Assembly (NCBI RefSeq): GCF_037975245.1
Contig: NC_092580.1
Coordinates: 16,628,001 to 16,692,000, forward strand
Reading direction: 5' to 3'
DNA length: 64,000 nucleotides
Origin: Apostichopus japonicus
Lineage: Eukaryota > Echinodermata > Holothuroidea > Aspidochirotida > Stichopodidae
Under the pieces are notes generated by a model. The model was given only the letters and a program-made list of their open reading frames with translations. It did no database searches and was not told the origin of the DNA. This document shows, one piece after another, positions 9,171 to 19,519 of the stretch. Position 1 is the first letter of the stretch, and every line of letters begins with the position of its first letter. Made by a program: the position numbers and the translations under genes.

Positions 9171-11272
9171 TGTAGTGAGCTGAAAATAGGTCCTTAGTAC
9201 AGTATTGTCATTGTTCTTCTGTATTTGACTGGCTCATGAATGATTCATAGCTTGGTCCACATGGGCAGCATGTGGTCAACAGCATCTCTTTGTCTATAAC
9301 CTCACTTTCCCTTATTTTGTTAATGTAGATACATTTTTAAGCTAAAGTAGTGCTGCTTAAATTTCATCCTGTAAGTCTGTTTTATTATTGATTCTTACTT
9401 TTCTTATGTATACATGTTTAAAATACTTATAATTTGGTGCTATAGTCAATTCTCTGAAGTAATATGGGGTTTGGATGTAATTATTAAGAATATCCATGCG
9501 CTTGTTAGCCTGAGTTTATGCTAATGCACCCTCCTGGCTTGGCGTGGGTTGCATGAGTTGCGTGAGTTGCATGTGGGAATTTCAAGGAGCATGATCTTTA
9601 TTAGAAAAAGAGAAGAAAAATTGTCCGTTTCCAGTATAAAACGATGATAAAGAGTTAATTTTGGTTCTGTTTGGTGAGTAAATTTTAATATTGCCACCCC
9701 TGTTTCTTCAGTTGTTGTTTTGGTTTAAAATGAGGCTATAAGATATTGATTGAAATTATGTATAATCACGATATTGTCTAAGTGCAAAATTGGTCACTTA
9801 AATAGTGTGTGGGTATCAGTTCCACGAAATTTAACGTTACAAAGTTAAGAGTTTCTATTTATATGAAATTTCGATGTGATTTATTAAGCTTCATATTACA
9901 GCATGTGAACATTCAATTTATATCTTATGTAAGCTTAATTTTGTATTTTATTTATCCATATTCCATGTTACAAATTCAGTGTGTGTAATTGATAATTTCA
10001 TCAATTCTTGGAGGACCTAGGTTACACTTTTTGGCAAGAATCAGAGAGATAAGCCTAGACTGTTCACATTGTGGTTATATAGGCATGGTAGGGAGTAATT
10101 GTACTAATCATTCAGCAGTGTTTCTTTCTGTGTTATTAATATTTTACTGTTAATATGTTGAACCTCAGTAAAAGAATTATGTAAGATTAAGATGATTGTC
10201 ACAATATGTATTGAAGGATCAGTGCATATTACAATTCTGTATAGCGACGTAACACTGGTTATAAGGATTTGCAGTGGTTTATATCTTTATAGTTATAAAT
10301 GTTCTCTTGTTCATTGTTTGTTGTTTATATAATTTAAGTGATAAGGTTTACAATGGTCAGTAACTCTTTGCTCACCATTTCTTTTTTATAGTGTTTTATG
10401 AACAATATATCATTAGCAGTTGTATGTTGATTTTATTAATTCAGGCTACTCGGTTGTGCGATGGTGAAGGTCTGTCTACGAGGGCACAACTTGTAATTGA
10501 CATATTTGGCTTGGTGAGTAGGTATAGAGAGTCAAGCAGTTTGTACAGTTAAAGGAGTTGTTGTTATTTTGTTCCATTTTAATGTTGATATTTTGTTTTC
10601 TGATTTGATCTGGTTGTCTTATTTCACCTAGAGCTGGTTTAACAAGAGAGATTATCATTCCATAATTCACCTTCTGTATTAAAGAGTATCTGTTGGGAAT
10701 GTACTTCAACTTTTAATAGTAGCTTGTTATCCTTTATTAGTTTGTGTTGTTGAGATATTAGATTTCTGAGATTATGCGAGGTTGGTAAAATGTCATTTAG
10801 ACTACGAGTTTCAGTTCACTACGAATGTGTTCCTATTTTATATTTATCTCTGTAACACTAAGGTGGTTGTTGTGTTGTCATAGCTCATGATATAGTTGAT
10901 TACATTGATTACTTTTCTTTATGATTTTATGAGCAAACATCACCGTTGGGTTGTGTGAATTGTGCTAGGTTTTCTGAGGATATGTATGCGTTATTTAATC
11001 GAGTTATATCTCATACCATTGTATTATAGTATTTTCAACTTATGGTAACTGCCAGTGTTCCATATCGTATTGTATGTCGTAACTTTTATTGTTCATATAT
11101 TTTGTATTTTGTCACTTTGATATTGCAGGGGCTGCTTTCTATGCTTTCCTGTTCTCTACGTTTTCTGTTTATCTACACTGAATAAATTGGTGAAATCGTA
11201 TACTGCTGTCTCTGAATCTGGTCTTAACGAGCAGGCTGACCCTTCCTTTGACTTCCCCTCCGCATCCCTTCA
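9171..11272 (+). repeat. 5' LTR of the gypsy element
   Basis: It begins TGTAGTGAGC and ends GCATCCCTTCA. At 2.1 kb it is long for this family. AATAAA at 11181-11186 is a candidate polyadenylation signal near the end. Short ORFs inside, including a 77-codon one repeated in both LTRs, look accidental. Confidence 0.97.
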
Positions 11273-11274
11273 AA

Positions 11275-11292
11275 TGGTGTCAGAAGTGGGAT
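11275..11292 (+). promoter_or_regulatory. Primer binding site, tRNA-Leu type
   Basis: TGGTGTCAGAAGTGGGAT begins two bases after the 5' LTR. It is the exact complement of the usual animal tRNA-Leu 3' end (ATCCCACTTCTGACA plus CCA, from general knowledge). Minus-strand DNA synthesis would start here. Confidence 0.9.
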
Positions 11293-11317
11293 ACTACGGA
11301 GCTGTCCAGGAAACTGA

Positions 11318-12469
11318 GTGTCACCAGAGATAAAGTGGAAAACAGCCCCAGGCCACCAGTCAATTTCAAGTTGTAATAGTAAGTTTAGGTTGAGGCCCTC
11401 ATTGTTAGTTAAATTACGTATAGACGCCAGAAGCAACTTATTCAGGATGCCCGGGCCTAATTTACCAGATACAGGGGCGAGTGCATCAAGCAGTGGGACA
11501 TCGAGCAGTCAGTTTGATTTTGATGCAATGAGTCAATTTTTCAAGCGAGCTATGGGATTCCATGGTATACCGCAGGGGAGGCTCACCAAATTCAAAGGTG
11601 AACCAACACGACCAGGAGAGCTTAGTTTCAGTGAATGGCTAAATGAATTCGAACAGATTGTGGAACCGTTTGATTTAGAAGACAAAGAGAAAGCTAGAGC
11701 CTTAGTCGACCACCTGGTTGGTTCTGCCAGAGAAGAGGTGATGTGTCTTTCTGACAAAAATAGATCAGATTACTCAGAGGTAAAGAAGGCTTTGGAGCTC
11801 TGTTTTTCTGTGTCAGGTGCAGCTCAGAGTGCTAGTGTGGAGTTCCACAACAGGAGACAAGGGGAGCGGGAGTCTCTTGCAGATTTCAGTAGGTCTCTTA
11901 TACGGCTTTACAATAAGATGGAGACTACTGCACCGACGCAAGAAGAGGCAAAGGCCCTGGAAAAATTAAGAAACAGGTCCCTCCGAGATCAATTCTCTGC
12001 AGGAGCAAGAGAAGAATGGGTTCGGAGAGAATTGAGACGAATATCCCTTGCCACTAAAGACGACGGATTTGAGGAGATGAGGAAAGAAGCCATCTATTTG
12101 TTTCAAGATGGTGGAACCCATCAAGTAACTAAAGTGAGGGAGGTCACTGCAGACGAAATATCTATTTCTAAGGCAGAAACTGGTCCTACCTTAAGGGAAA
12201 TGGCAGAGCAACAGTCCCAGTTACTGGCACAGGTTTTGGCCATGAGAGAAGAGATCAAATTGTTGAGGGGCTTGTCTTCAGAAGTCCAACAACTCAAGGA
12301 AGATATGAGACAACAGAGACCAAACTGGTCCAGCAGACAACCACCCAACAGATTTCAACCACCCAACAGGTATCCACGACAGAGATCTATTGCAGATGTG
12401 ACATGTTTTAGCTGTAACCAAAAGGGACACTATGCGGTTGACTGTCCTAAGAACCGACCGGGAAACTAA
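11318..12469 (+). CDS. gag: Gypsy Gag (capsid and nucleocapsid)
   Basis: Gag assembles the particle and packages the RNA. The ORF opens at 11318, but an ATG at 11447 (MPGPNLPD) gives a more usual Gag start, so the first 43 codons may be untranslated. The middle has the retrotransposon Gag helical region (FSEWLNEFEQIVEPFDLEDKEKA..., then REEVMCLSDKNRSDYSEV), a coiled-coil stretch (EMAEQQSQLLAQVLAMREEI) and a C-terminal zinc knuckle CFSCNQKGHYAVDC (CX2CX4HX4C). The TAA stop at 12467-12469 directly follows a GGGAAAC slippery heptamer, so a fraction of ribosomes should continue into pol. Confidence 0.93.
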   Translation: MSPEIKWKTAPGHQSISSCNSKFRLRPSLLVKLRIDARSNLFRMPGPNLPDTGASASSSGTSSSQFDFDAMSQFFKRAMGFHGIPQGRLTKFKGEPTRPGELSFSEWLNEFEQIVEPFDLEDKEKARALVDHLVGSAREEVMCLSDKNRSDYSEVKKALELCFSVSGAAQSASVEFHNRRQGERESLADFSRSLIRLYNKMETTAPTQEEAKALEKLRNRSLRDQFSAGAREEWVRRELRRISLATKDDGFEEMRKEAIYLFQDGGTHQVTKVREVTADEISISKAETGPTLREMAEQQSQLLAQVLAMREEIKLLRGLSSEVQQLKEDMRQQRPNWSSRQPPNRFQPPNRYPRQRSIADVTCFSCNQKGHYAVDCPKNRPGN

Positions 12470-12501
12470 TTCACTCTGCTGTTGTGGGCGAAACAGTAGA
12501 G
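12460..12501 (+). promoter_or_regulatory. -1 ribosomal frameshift cassette (gag to pol)
   Basis: The slippery heptamer G GGA AAC (12460-12466) is in the correct phase to the gag frame and is followed at once by the gag TAA. After a 7-base spacer comes a 10-bp stem: 12474-12483 (CTCTGCTGTT) pairs with 12492-12501 (AACAGTAGAG) with one G-U pair, around an 8-base loop. The pol frame is open from 12451. This is the canonical layout for -1 frameshifting; the heptamer GGGAAAC is known from retroviruses. Loop bases GTGG or GGGC could pair with CCAC at 12512 or GCCC at 12522 to form a pseudoknot, which is speculative. Confidence 0.85.
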
Positions 12502-15500
12502 CGGACTTATTCCACCAGAAGGCCCTTAGAGAGAAACATGAACGCGAAGAAAACTGAGGAGATTAGGAGTGACGGGATCCCTGGAAGTCCAGATTTTGTT
12601 GAAGTAGACATGGGAGTAGTAGAACCTAAGGATTTGAGTTATAATACAGTATTGAAGCAAGAGAGTAATATAGTCGAGATTGAGGTTAGAGGAGAGATTG
12701 GAGATGGGGTTGATAGCAGTAGTATGACAGAGTTGGGCTTTAGAGAAGAAGAGAAAAAGGTAGTGAATTGTCGTCGAGAGGTGGAGCCTAGTCAGGTAGA
12801 GGAGAGTCGTCGAGAGATGGAGTCTAGTCAAGTAGAGGAGAGTTGTCAAGAGATGGAGTCTAATCAGGTAGAGAAATTGAGTGGTGATATGGAGCCTAGT
12901 AAGGTAGAGGAGAGTCGTCGAGAGATGGAGTCTAGTCAGGTTGAGGATAGTCGTCGAGAGATTGAGCTTGGATGCAGTGTTGGAAAAGGAATTAGGGAGG
13001 AGAGTGATAGAGGTGTAGATCAAGGATCAGTTGAGAAAGGAGAGTTGTTACGGGTGATAGAGAGTAAGGTGGGGGATGGAGGTTGTTCAGAGAAAGGACA
13101 CAGTGCTGAACAAATTGAGGAAACCCAGAGGGGTACAGAGGTTGTGGGAGACTTCTTAGTTAATGGAAAAGTTACAGCACTTGCTTGTGAGGCTGTAGAG
13201 AGACTGACGGGTATTTCAGAGATAGTGTCACCAAGTCCTACGGCTCTGATTAAGGTTGCAGGAGTAGAAATAGGGTGTGTTATAGACACTGGAGCGGAGT
13301 CGTCTATTATTCCATCACAAGTTTTTCATGAGCTTCTGGAGCCAGTGTTGGGATCTCTCAGCACCCTGGGGTATGCCCTCACTATTAAAGGAGTTGGAGA
13401 AACAAGCATTCCAGCTGAAGGTTTCGTGATGGCAGAAGTGTGCTTACAAAATAGGACCGTAGACGTCGGATTCCTTGTCTTGCCTGGTGAACTTCCCCTT
13501 GAAGGAAGAAGGAAGGAGTATCCAATTCTACTGGGATGTAACGCACTAAAGAAGCTTGCTGCAATTGCTGCCATAGATGGAGAAGAGACAGACCCTGGCT
13601 TCCAAATACTGTTAGAAGGGACATCTGTACCAATTAAACTGCAGTCAACAGATGTATCCTTTGCACCTGCAGACATCAGCACTGGATCTTCAAAGGAAGT
13701 AATTGCTCCATATTCTGCAAGGAGAGTAGAGTGTAGATTTAAATCTGAAGAGACTGAAGGAGGGACGTGGCTGGTCAGTGGATTGAGGTCAACAGAATGG
13801 GAAGTGGTAGAGGGTTGTATCACACCAGAAAATCAAACCGTGTCCCTGCTGATTGCAAACCCTGGAGCACAGATAGTGTGCATACCTCCAAATTTCAGAG
13901 TTGCGGAAGCTGTCCCAGCTAGACCAAGATCGGAAGTCTTTACATCATTCAGGGTAGACCATATAGAGGTAGATGTACAGGAGATTTACGATGTTGATGT
14001 AGAAGGAGCTGAATCGGAGGTTAAGTGTACCAGCCCTGAAGTTAACAAAAGAGAGAAATTTCAGTTTCCAGATGGTTCCAGTTTCCTGTTACCAATAGGC
14101 CTTAGTCTAAAAGGATTGGATACTGATCAGGCCATAAAAGTTGCTCTCCTGGTTAAGGATAATCTTGAGGCATTTTCAAATGGTGACTTTGATCTTGGGT
14201 TTTGTGATGCCATACCCCACGAAATGAAGCTTCAAGAAAACACTCCAATTAGGCAGCCGTACCGTAGGATACCACCAAACCAATTAGAAGAAGTCAAAGA
14301 TCTTCTGCAAGACATGCTAGATAAGAAAATTATCAAGAAATCCAGCAGTCCATATGCAAGCCCAATCGTTTTGGTGAGAAAGAAGTTTGGAGGTATTCGT
14401 CTATGTATAGATTATAGGAAAATTAATGAAATCACCTTGAAGGACTCATTCCCGTTACCCAGAATTGAGGAAACCTTAGAAGTCTTGGGAGGAGCTAAAT
14501 TTTTCTCTTCCTTGGATTTAGCGCATGGGTACTTCCAGGTTGCCATGAAGGAGGAAGATATTCCAAAGACAGCCTTTCGTGTGCCATGGGGGCTCTACGA
14601 GTTCAATAGGATGCCGCAAGGGCTCTGCAATAGCCCCAGTACATTTCAGAGGCTTATGGAACTAATCTTTGGAGACTTGAATATGTCACAACTAGTCCTT
14701 TATCTTGATGATATCCTGGTATATTCTACAACCTTCGACCAGCACTTAGACAGACTGGGCAACGTCTTTAAGCGATTGATACATCATGGATTAAAGTTAA
14801 AGGGTGAGAAGTGCCATCTCTTCCAAGCAGAAGTTCACCACCTTGGCCACATAGTAAATGCTAGTGGGGTATCTGTAGACCCAGGTAAGATTGAGAGAGT
14901 TCTTAATTGGCCTGTTCCTAGTAATGCTTCGGAGATGAGGTCCTTCCTAGGTTTAGCTGCATACTATAGGAGGTTCGTTCCTGGATTTGCAAGGGTTGCT
15001 GCTCCACTCTATAACCTTGTCGGCGGGTCACCAAAGAAGACAAAGAAAGAATTGAAAGGAGGCAGTTTTGAATGGTCACCTGGAGCTGATGAAGCTTTCA
15101 CAACACTAAAGGAACTCTTGACTTCTCCACCCATTCTGGCGTACCCAAGATTTGGTGAGGACTTTGTAGTAGAAGTAGATGCCTCCTTGAGAGGATTAGG
15201 GGCTTGTTTATCCCAAGTAGGAACAGATGGACAGCTGCATCCAGTGGCATATGCCAGTCGAGGTCTTCGAGGTGCCGAGAAAAATTATAGTGACTTCTCA
15301 AGTTTCAAGATTGAATTATTAGCTTTGAAATGGGCGGTTGCTGATAAGTTTCGAGAATATCTAATTGGCTCAAAGTGTACTGTACTTACCGATAACAACC
15401 CTCTAGCTTATATCCAGACAGCTAAACTTGGGGCCACCGAGCAGCGTTGGGTGTCTCAATTAGCACCATTCGACCTTACTATCAAATACCGTCCAGGAAA

Positions 15501-17187
15501 ACAGAATAGGTGTGCAGATGCACTGAGTCGTTGTCCGGACAATGAAGTTAACATCAGTGGACTAGCAGTGAAAGCAGAAATAAGTATTGGTTCCTCTGTT
15601 CCTTCCGAGATGCGGTTGATTGTACCCTGTGGTGCTGTTGAAGTAAATTCCCCGTACGTATTTCCCTCCTATTCGCATGAAGACCTGAGACAGATGCAGC
15701 AAGCAGATCAGTCATTGAAGGAGGTCTGGAAATGTTGGCAGTCCGATTGGCAAGCACAAGATGGAACAGGGCTGTTTTCCCCAGAAGTCAGAGGCTGGCT
15801 TAAAGAAAAGGACAAGATCACAGAAATCCAGGGAGTACTATATCGACAGATCATGAATGCTGGGAAGCAGTCTAACCAACTATTAGTCCCAAAAGTCCTG
15901 AAGTCCACCCTTATTGAGATGGCGCATGATCAGTGGGGGCACCAAGGTATTGGAAGGACAATTGGTATTCTCAAGGCACGTTGCTATTGGCCGGGACTTC
16001 ACAAAGATGTACAGAAGCATATTAAGAAGTGTTTTACTTGTGTGACAACAAAGGCCCCTACACCGAAAGTGCGGACTCCACGTCGACATCTCATAGCTTT
16101 CCGACCTCTTGAACTGGTAGCCATGGACTTCCTCAAGCTGGATGTTGGGAGAGGCGGATATGAGGACGTACTTGTCATAACTGATGCTTTCACTAAATAC
16201 AGCCAAGCAATTCCTTGTAAGAACCAAACTGCTGTTGTTGTAGCCAGAGCCTTAAGAGACAAGTGGTTTACTCATTATGGAGTCCCTCTTCGACTACATT
16301 CTGATCAGGGCAGAAATTTTGAAAGTAGCACTATTAAGGAGTTGTGCAAGTTGTATGGCATTTCCAAATCGAGAACAACACCTTACCACCCGGAAGGAAA
16401 TGGTCAAACTGAAAGGTTCAATCGTACACTTTGCGGGATGATTCGCTCCCTAGACCCAGCCCGGAGGAGGAATTGGCCAGATCTACTATCAAACCTTGTG
16501 TTTCTATACAACAGTACCCCACACCGAGTGACTGGCATGTCTCCATACAGGATGATGTTTGGGAGAGAACCATATACACCTTTAGACCAGCTGCTTAGTA
16601 ATGCCAGGAAGACTTGGGATGAAGATTTCGTTGAGGAACAGGCAGCTGCGTTACAAGAAGCTCACAAAGTAGCAGCAGAAAAGATCAAGACTTCCAAGGA
16701 GAAAGAAAAAGCAAAGTATGACCAACTGCCGCAGAGTACTCCTCTTGAGGTAGGTGCCAGAGTACTGCTGAGAAGGACTGCTTTCGATGGCCGACATAAG
16801 CTAGAGGATAAATTCCGTAGAGATCCCTTTGTCATAGTTAGAGTTAATCCAGAAGGAGATGTCTATGGTATTCGTCCGTTATTAGGAGGTCCTATTCAGA
16901 CAGTAAACAGAAGACTCCTTACAGAAGACCCTAGAGATGTACAACAAGTTGAGGATCCTGAACTAGCCATTAATGAACAGGAGGACATATTGGAAGAGAC
17001 AGAGCCAGAAGACATTCAACCAATTCTGCCATGGTGGTTCTTTCTTGAGCAGGGGAGGCCAAGAGAAAATGAGCCAGAAGGAGACCCAATTGCAGATCCC
17101 CAAGTTGTACTCCGCCGATCGGCTAGGCAAACCAAGGGTATGCATTCAAACCCTTGCAATCTTCCACGTTCTGTCTTACACAATTAA
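12484..17187 (+). CDS. pol: Gypsy Pol polyprotein (PR, RT, RNase H, IN)
   Basis: Expressed by -1 frameshift from gag; the frame opens at 12451 and position 12484 is only a GTG codon. Domains by residue from 12484: variable spacer with 12-residue repeats (97-160), aspartic protease (DTGAESS, Asp about 268), reverse transcriptase (RLCIDYRKIN, SLDLAHGYFQ, YLDD at 740-743), RNase H (EVDAS, about 899; TDNNPL), integrase zinc finger HX4HX~29CX2C (from about 1148), and integrase core D1215 (MDF), D1274 (HSDQG), E1310 (QTERFN), which gives the D,D-35-E spacing. No stop or missing catalytic residue was seen. The C-terminus ends in basic residues before LPRSVLHN. Confidence 0.96.
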   Translation: MGETVERTYSTRRPLERNMNAKKTEEIRSDGIPGSPDFVEVDMGVVEPKDLSYNTVLKQESNIVEIEVRGEIGDGVDSSSMTELGFREEEKKVVNCRREVEPSQVEESRREMESSQVEESCQEMESNQVEKLSGDMEPSKVEESRREMESSQVEDSRREIELGCSVGKGIREESDRGVDQGSVEKGELLRVIESKVGDGGCSEKGHSAEQIEETQRGTEVVGDFLVNGKVTALACEAVERLTGISEIVSPSPTALIKVAGVEIGCVIDTGAESSIIPSQVFHELLEPVLGSLSTLGYALTIKGVGETSIPAEGFVMAEVCLQNRTVDVGFLVLPGELPLEGRRKEYPILLGCNALKKLAAIAAIDGEETDPGFQILLEGTSVPIKLQSTDVSFAPADISTGSSKEVIAPYSARRVECRFKSEETEGGTWLVSGLRSTEWEVVEGCITPENQTVSLLIANPGAQIVCIPPNFRVAEAVPARPRSEVFTSFRVDHIEVDVQEIYDVDVEGAESEVKCTSPEVNKREKFQFPDGSSFLLPIGLSLKGLDTDQAIKVALLVKDNLEAFSNGDFDLGFCDAIPHEMKLQENTPIRQPYRRIPPNQLEEVKDLLQDMLDKKIIKKSSSPYASPIVLVRKKFGGIRLCIDYRKINEITLKDSFPLPRIEETLEVLGGAKFFSSLDLAHGYFQVAMKEEDIPKTAFRVPWGLYEFNRMPQGLCNSPSTFQRLMELIFGDLNMSQLVLYLDDILVYSTTFDQHLDRLGNVFKRLIHHGLKLKGEKCHLFQAEVHHLGHIVNASGVSVDPGKIERVLNWPVPSNASEMRSFLGLAAYYRRFVPGFARVAAPLYNLVGGSPKKTKKELKGGSFEWSPGADEAFTTLKELLTSPPILAYPRFGEDFVVEVDASLRGLGACLSQVGTDGQLHPVAYASRGLRGAEKNYSDFSSFKIELLALKWAVADKFREYLIGSKCTVLTDNNPLAYIQTAKLGATEQRWVSQLAPFDLTIKYRPGKQNRCADALSRCPDNEVNISGLAVKAEISIGSSVPSEMRLIVPCGAVEVNSPYVFPSYSHEDLRQMQQADQSLKEVWKCWQSDWQAQDGTGLFSPEVRGWLKEKDKITEIQGVLYRQIMNAGKQSNQLLVPKVLKSTLIEMAHDQWGHQGIGRTIGILKARCYWPGLHKDVQKHIKKCFTCVTTKAPTPKVRTPRRHLIAFRPLELVAMDFLKLDVGRGGYEDVLVITDAFTKYSQAIPCKNQTAVVVARALRDKWFTHYGVPLRLHSDQGRNFESSTIKELCKLYGISKSRTTPYHPEGNGQTERFNRTLCGMIRSLDPARRRNWPDLLSNLVFLYNSTPHRVTGMSPYRMMFGREPYTPLDQLLSNARKTWDEDFVEEQAAALQEAHKVAAEKIKTSKEKEKAKYDQLPQSTPLEVGARVLLRRTAFDGRHKLEDKFRRDPFVIVRVNPEGDVYGIRPLLGGPIQTVNRRLLTEDPRDVQQVEDPELAINEQEDILEETEPEDIQPILPWWFFLEQGRPRENEPEGDPIADPQVVLRRSARQTKGMHSNPCNLPRSVLHN
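12772..12969 (+). repeat. 36-bp coding minisatellite in pol
   Basis: Five to six units of a 36-base, 12-codon repeat (consensus RREMESSQVEES) sit in the spacer between the frameshift site and the protease. The unit is in frame, acidic and likely disordered. Confidence 0.9.
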
Positions 17188-17406
17188 GTGGCTGTCTTGT
17201 ATTCCTTATGACGTATGTATTGCAATTTATAGTTCTTATTGTTATGTACTTCTCAACTTGTACGTAATATGTAAGTACAAATTTGTTTAGTTGTTGTTTG
17301 TAAATGCGGGGAACCTGTTCTGTGACTCCACACATGGTTCACCACATTAGTTTTTGGTTGTTAGTTTATATTTATTTAGTGACTATGAGGGCATAAGTCA
17401 TTAAAT
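17188..17406 (+). other. Gypsy 3' untranslated region
   Basis: It lies between the pol stop and the polypurine tract and holds no ORF of note. It contains AAATGCGGGGAA at 17304, which repeats the sequence leading into the polypurine tract at 17403. Confidence 0.6.
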
Positions 17407-17415
17407 GCGGGGAAG
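17407..17415 (+). promoter_or_regulatory. Polypurine tract
   Basis: GCGGGGAAG ends two bases before the 3' LTR and should prime plus-strand DNA synthesis. It is shorter and less pure than usual. Confidence 0.65.
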
Positions 17416-17417
17416 TT

Positions 17418-19519
17418 TGTAGTGAGCTGAAAATAGGTCCTTAGTACAGTATTGTCATTGTTCTTCTGTATTTGACTGGCTCATGAATGATTCATAGCTT
17501 GGTCCACATGGGCAGCATGTGGTCAACAGCATCTCTTTGTCTATAACCTCACTTTCCCTTATTTTGTTAATGTAGATACATTTTTAAGCTAAAGTAGTGC
17601 TGCTTAAATTTCATCCTGTAAGTCTGTTTTATTATTGATTCTTACTTTTCTTATGTATACATGTTTAAAATACTTATAATTTGGTGCTATAGTCAATTCT
17701 CTGAAGTAATATGGGGTTTGGATGTAATTATTAAGAATATCCATGCGCTTGTTAGCCTGAGTTTATGCTAATGCACCCTCCTGGCTTGGCGTGGGTTGCA
17801 TGAGTTGCGTGAGTTGCATGTGGGAATTTCAAGGAGCATGATCTTTATTAGAAAAAGAGAAGAAAAATTGTCCGTTTCCAGTATAAAACGATGATAAAGA
17901 GTTAATTTTGGTTCTGTTTGGTGAGTAAATTTTAATATTGCCACCCCTGTTTCTTCAGTTGTTGTTTTGGTTTAAAATGAGGCTATAAGATATTGATTGA
18001 AATTATGTATAATCACGATATTGTCTAAGTGCAAAATTGGTCACTTAAATAGTGTGTGGGTATCAGTTCCACGAAATTTAACGTTACAAAGTTAAGAGTT
18101 TCTATTTATATGAAATTTCGATGTGATTTATTAAGCTTCATATTACAGCATGTGAACATTCAATTTATATCTTATGTAAGCTTAATTTTGTATTTTATTT
18201 ATCCATATTCCATGTTACAAATTCAGTGTGTGTAATTGATAATTTCATCAATTCTTGGAGGACCTAGGTTACACTTTTTGGCAAGAATCAGAGAGATAAG
18301 CCTAGACTGTTCACATTGTGGTTATATAGGCATGGTAGGGAGTAATTGTACTAATCATTCAGCAGTGTTTCTTTCTGTGTTATTAATATTTTACTGTTAA
18401 TATGTTGAACCTCAGTAAAAGAATTATGTAAGATTAAGATGATTGTCACAATATGTATTGAAGGATCAGTGCATATTACAATTCTGTATAGCGACGTAAC
18501 ACTGGTTATAAGGATTTGCAGTGGTTTATATCTTTATAGTTATAAATGTTCTCTTGTTCATTGTTTGTTGTTTATATAATTTAAGTGATAAGGTTTACAA
18601 TGGTCAGTAACTCTTTGCTCACCATTTCTTTTTTATAGTGTTTTATGAACAATATATCATTAGCAGTTGTATGTTGATTTTATTAATTCAGGCTACTCGG
18701 TTGTGCGATGGTGAAGGTCTGTCTACGAGGGCACAACTTGTAATTGACATATTTGGCTTGGTGAGTAGGTATAGAGAGTCAAGCAGTTTGTACAGTTAAA
18801 GGAGTTGTTGTTATTTTGTTCCATTTTAATGTTGATATTTTGTTTTCTGATTTGATCTGGTTGTCTTATTTCACCTAGAGCTGGTTTAACAAGAGAGATT
18901 ATCATTCCATAATTCACCTTCTGTATTAAAGAGTATCTGTTGGGAATGTACTTCAACTTTTAATAGTAGCTTGTTATCCTTTATTAGTTTGTGTTGTTGA
19001 GATATTAGATTTCTGAGATTATGCGAGGTTGGTAAAATGTCATTTAGACTACGAGTTTCAGTTCACTACGAATGTGTTCCTATTTTATATTTATCTCTGT
19101 AACACTAAGGTGGTTGTTGTGTTGTCATAGCTCATGATATAGTTGATTACATTGATTACTTTTCTTTATGATTTTATGAGCAAACATCACCGTTGGGTTG
19201 TGTGAATTGTGCTAGGTTTTCTGAGGATATGTATGCGTTATTTAATCGAGTTATATCTCATACCATTGTATTATAGTATTTTCAACTTATGGTAACTGCC
19301 AGTGTTCCATATCGTATTGTATGTCGTAACTTTTATTGTTCATATATTTTGTATTTTGTCACTTTGATATTGCAGGGGCTGCTTTCTATGCTTTCCTGTT
19401 CTCTACGTTTTCTGTTTATCTACACTGAATAAATTGGTGAAATCGTATACTGCTGTCTCTGAATCTGGTCTTAACGAGCAGGCTGACCCTTCCTTTGACT
19501 TCCCCTCCGCATCCCTTCA
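17418..19519 (+). repeat. 3' LTR of the gypsy element
   Basis: Same length as the 5' LTR (offset 8,247) and apparently identical. It ends immediately before the CTAC target duplication at 19520. Confidence 0.97.

Larger units (their letters stand above)
9171..19519 (+). mobile_element. Full-length Ty3/gypsy LTR retrotransposon
   Basis: Two 2,102-bp LTRs (TG...CA ends) flank primer site, gag, pol and polypurine tract. The 4-bp target duplication CTAC is present at 9167-9170 and 19520-19523. No difference between the LTRs was seen in any line compared, so insertion is recent. All expected enzymatic motifs are intact, so the element may be active. It landed inside the DDE-like gene in the opposite orientation. 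Confidence 0.97.

Noticed and set aside
10476-18956. 77-codon minus ORF found at both 10476-10709 and 18723-18956
   Set aside because: It is the same sequence in the two LTRs, with no motif; duplication follows from the LTR structure.
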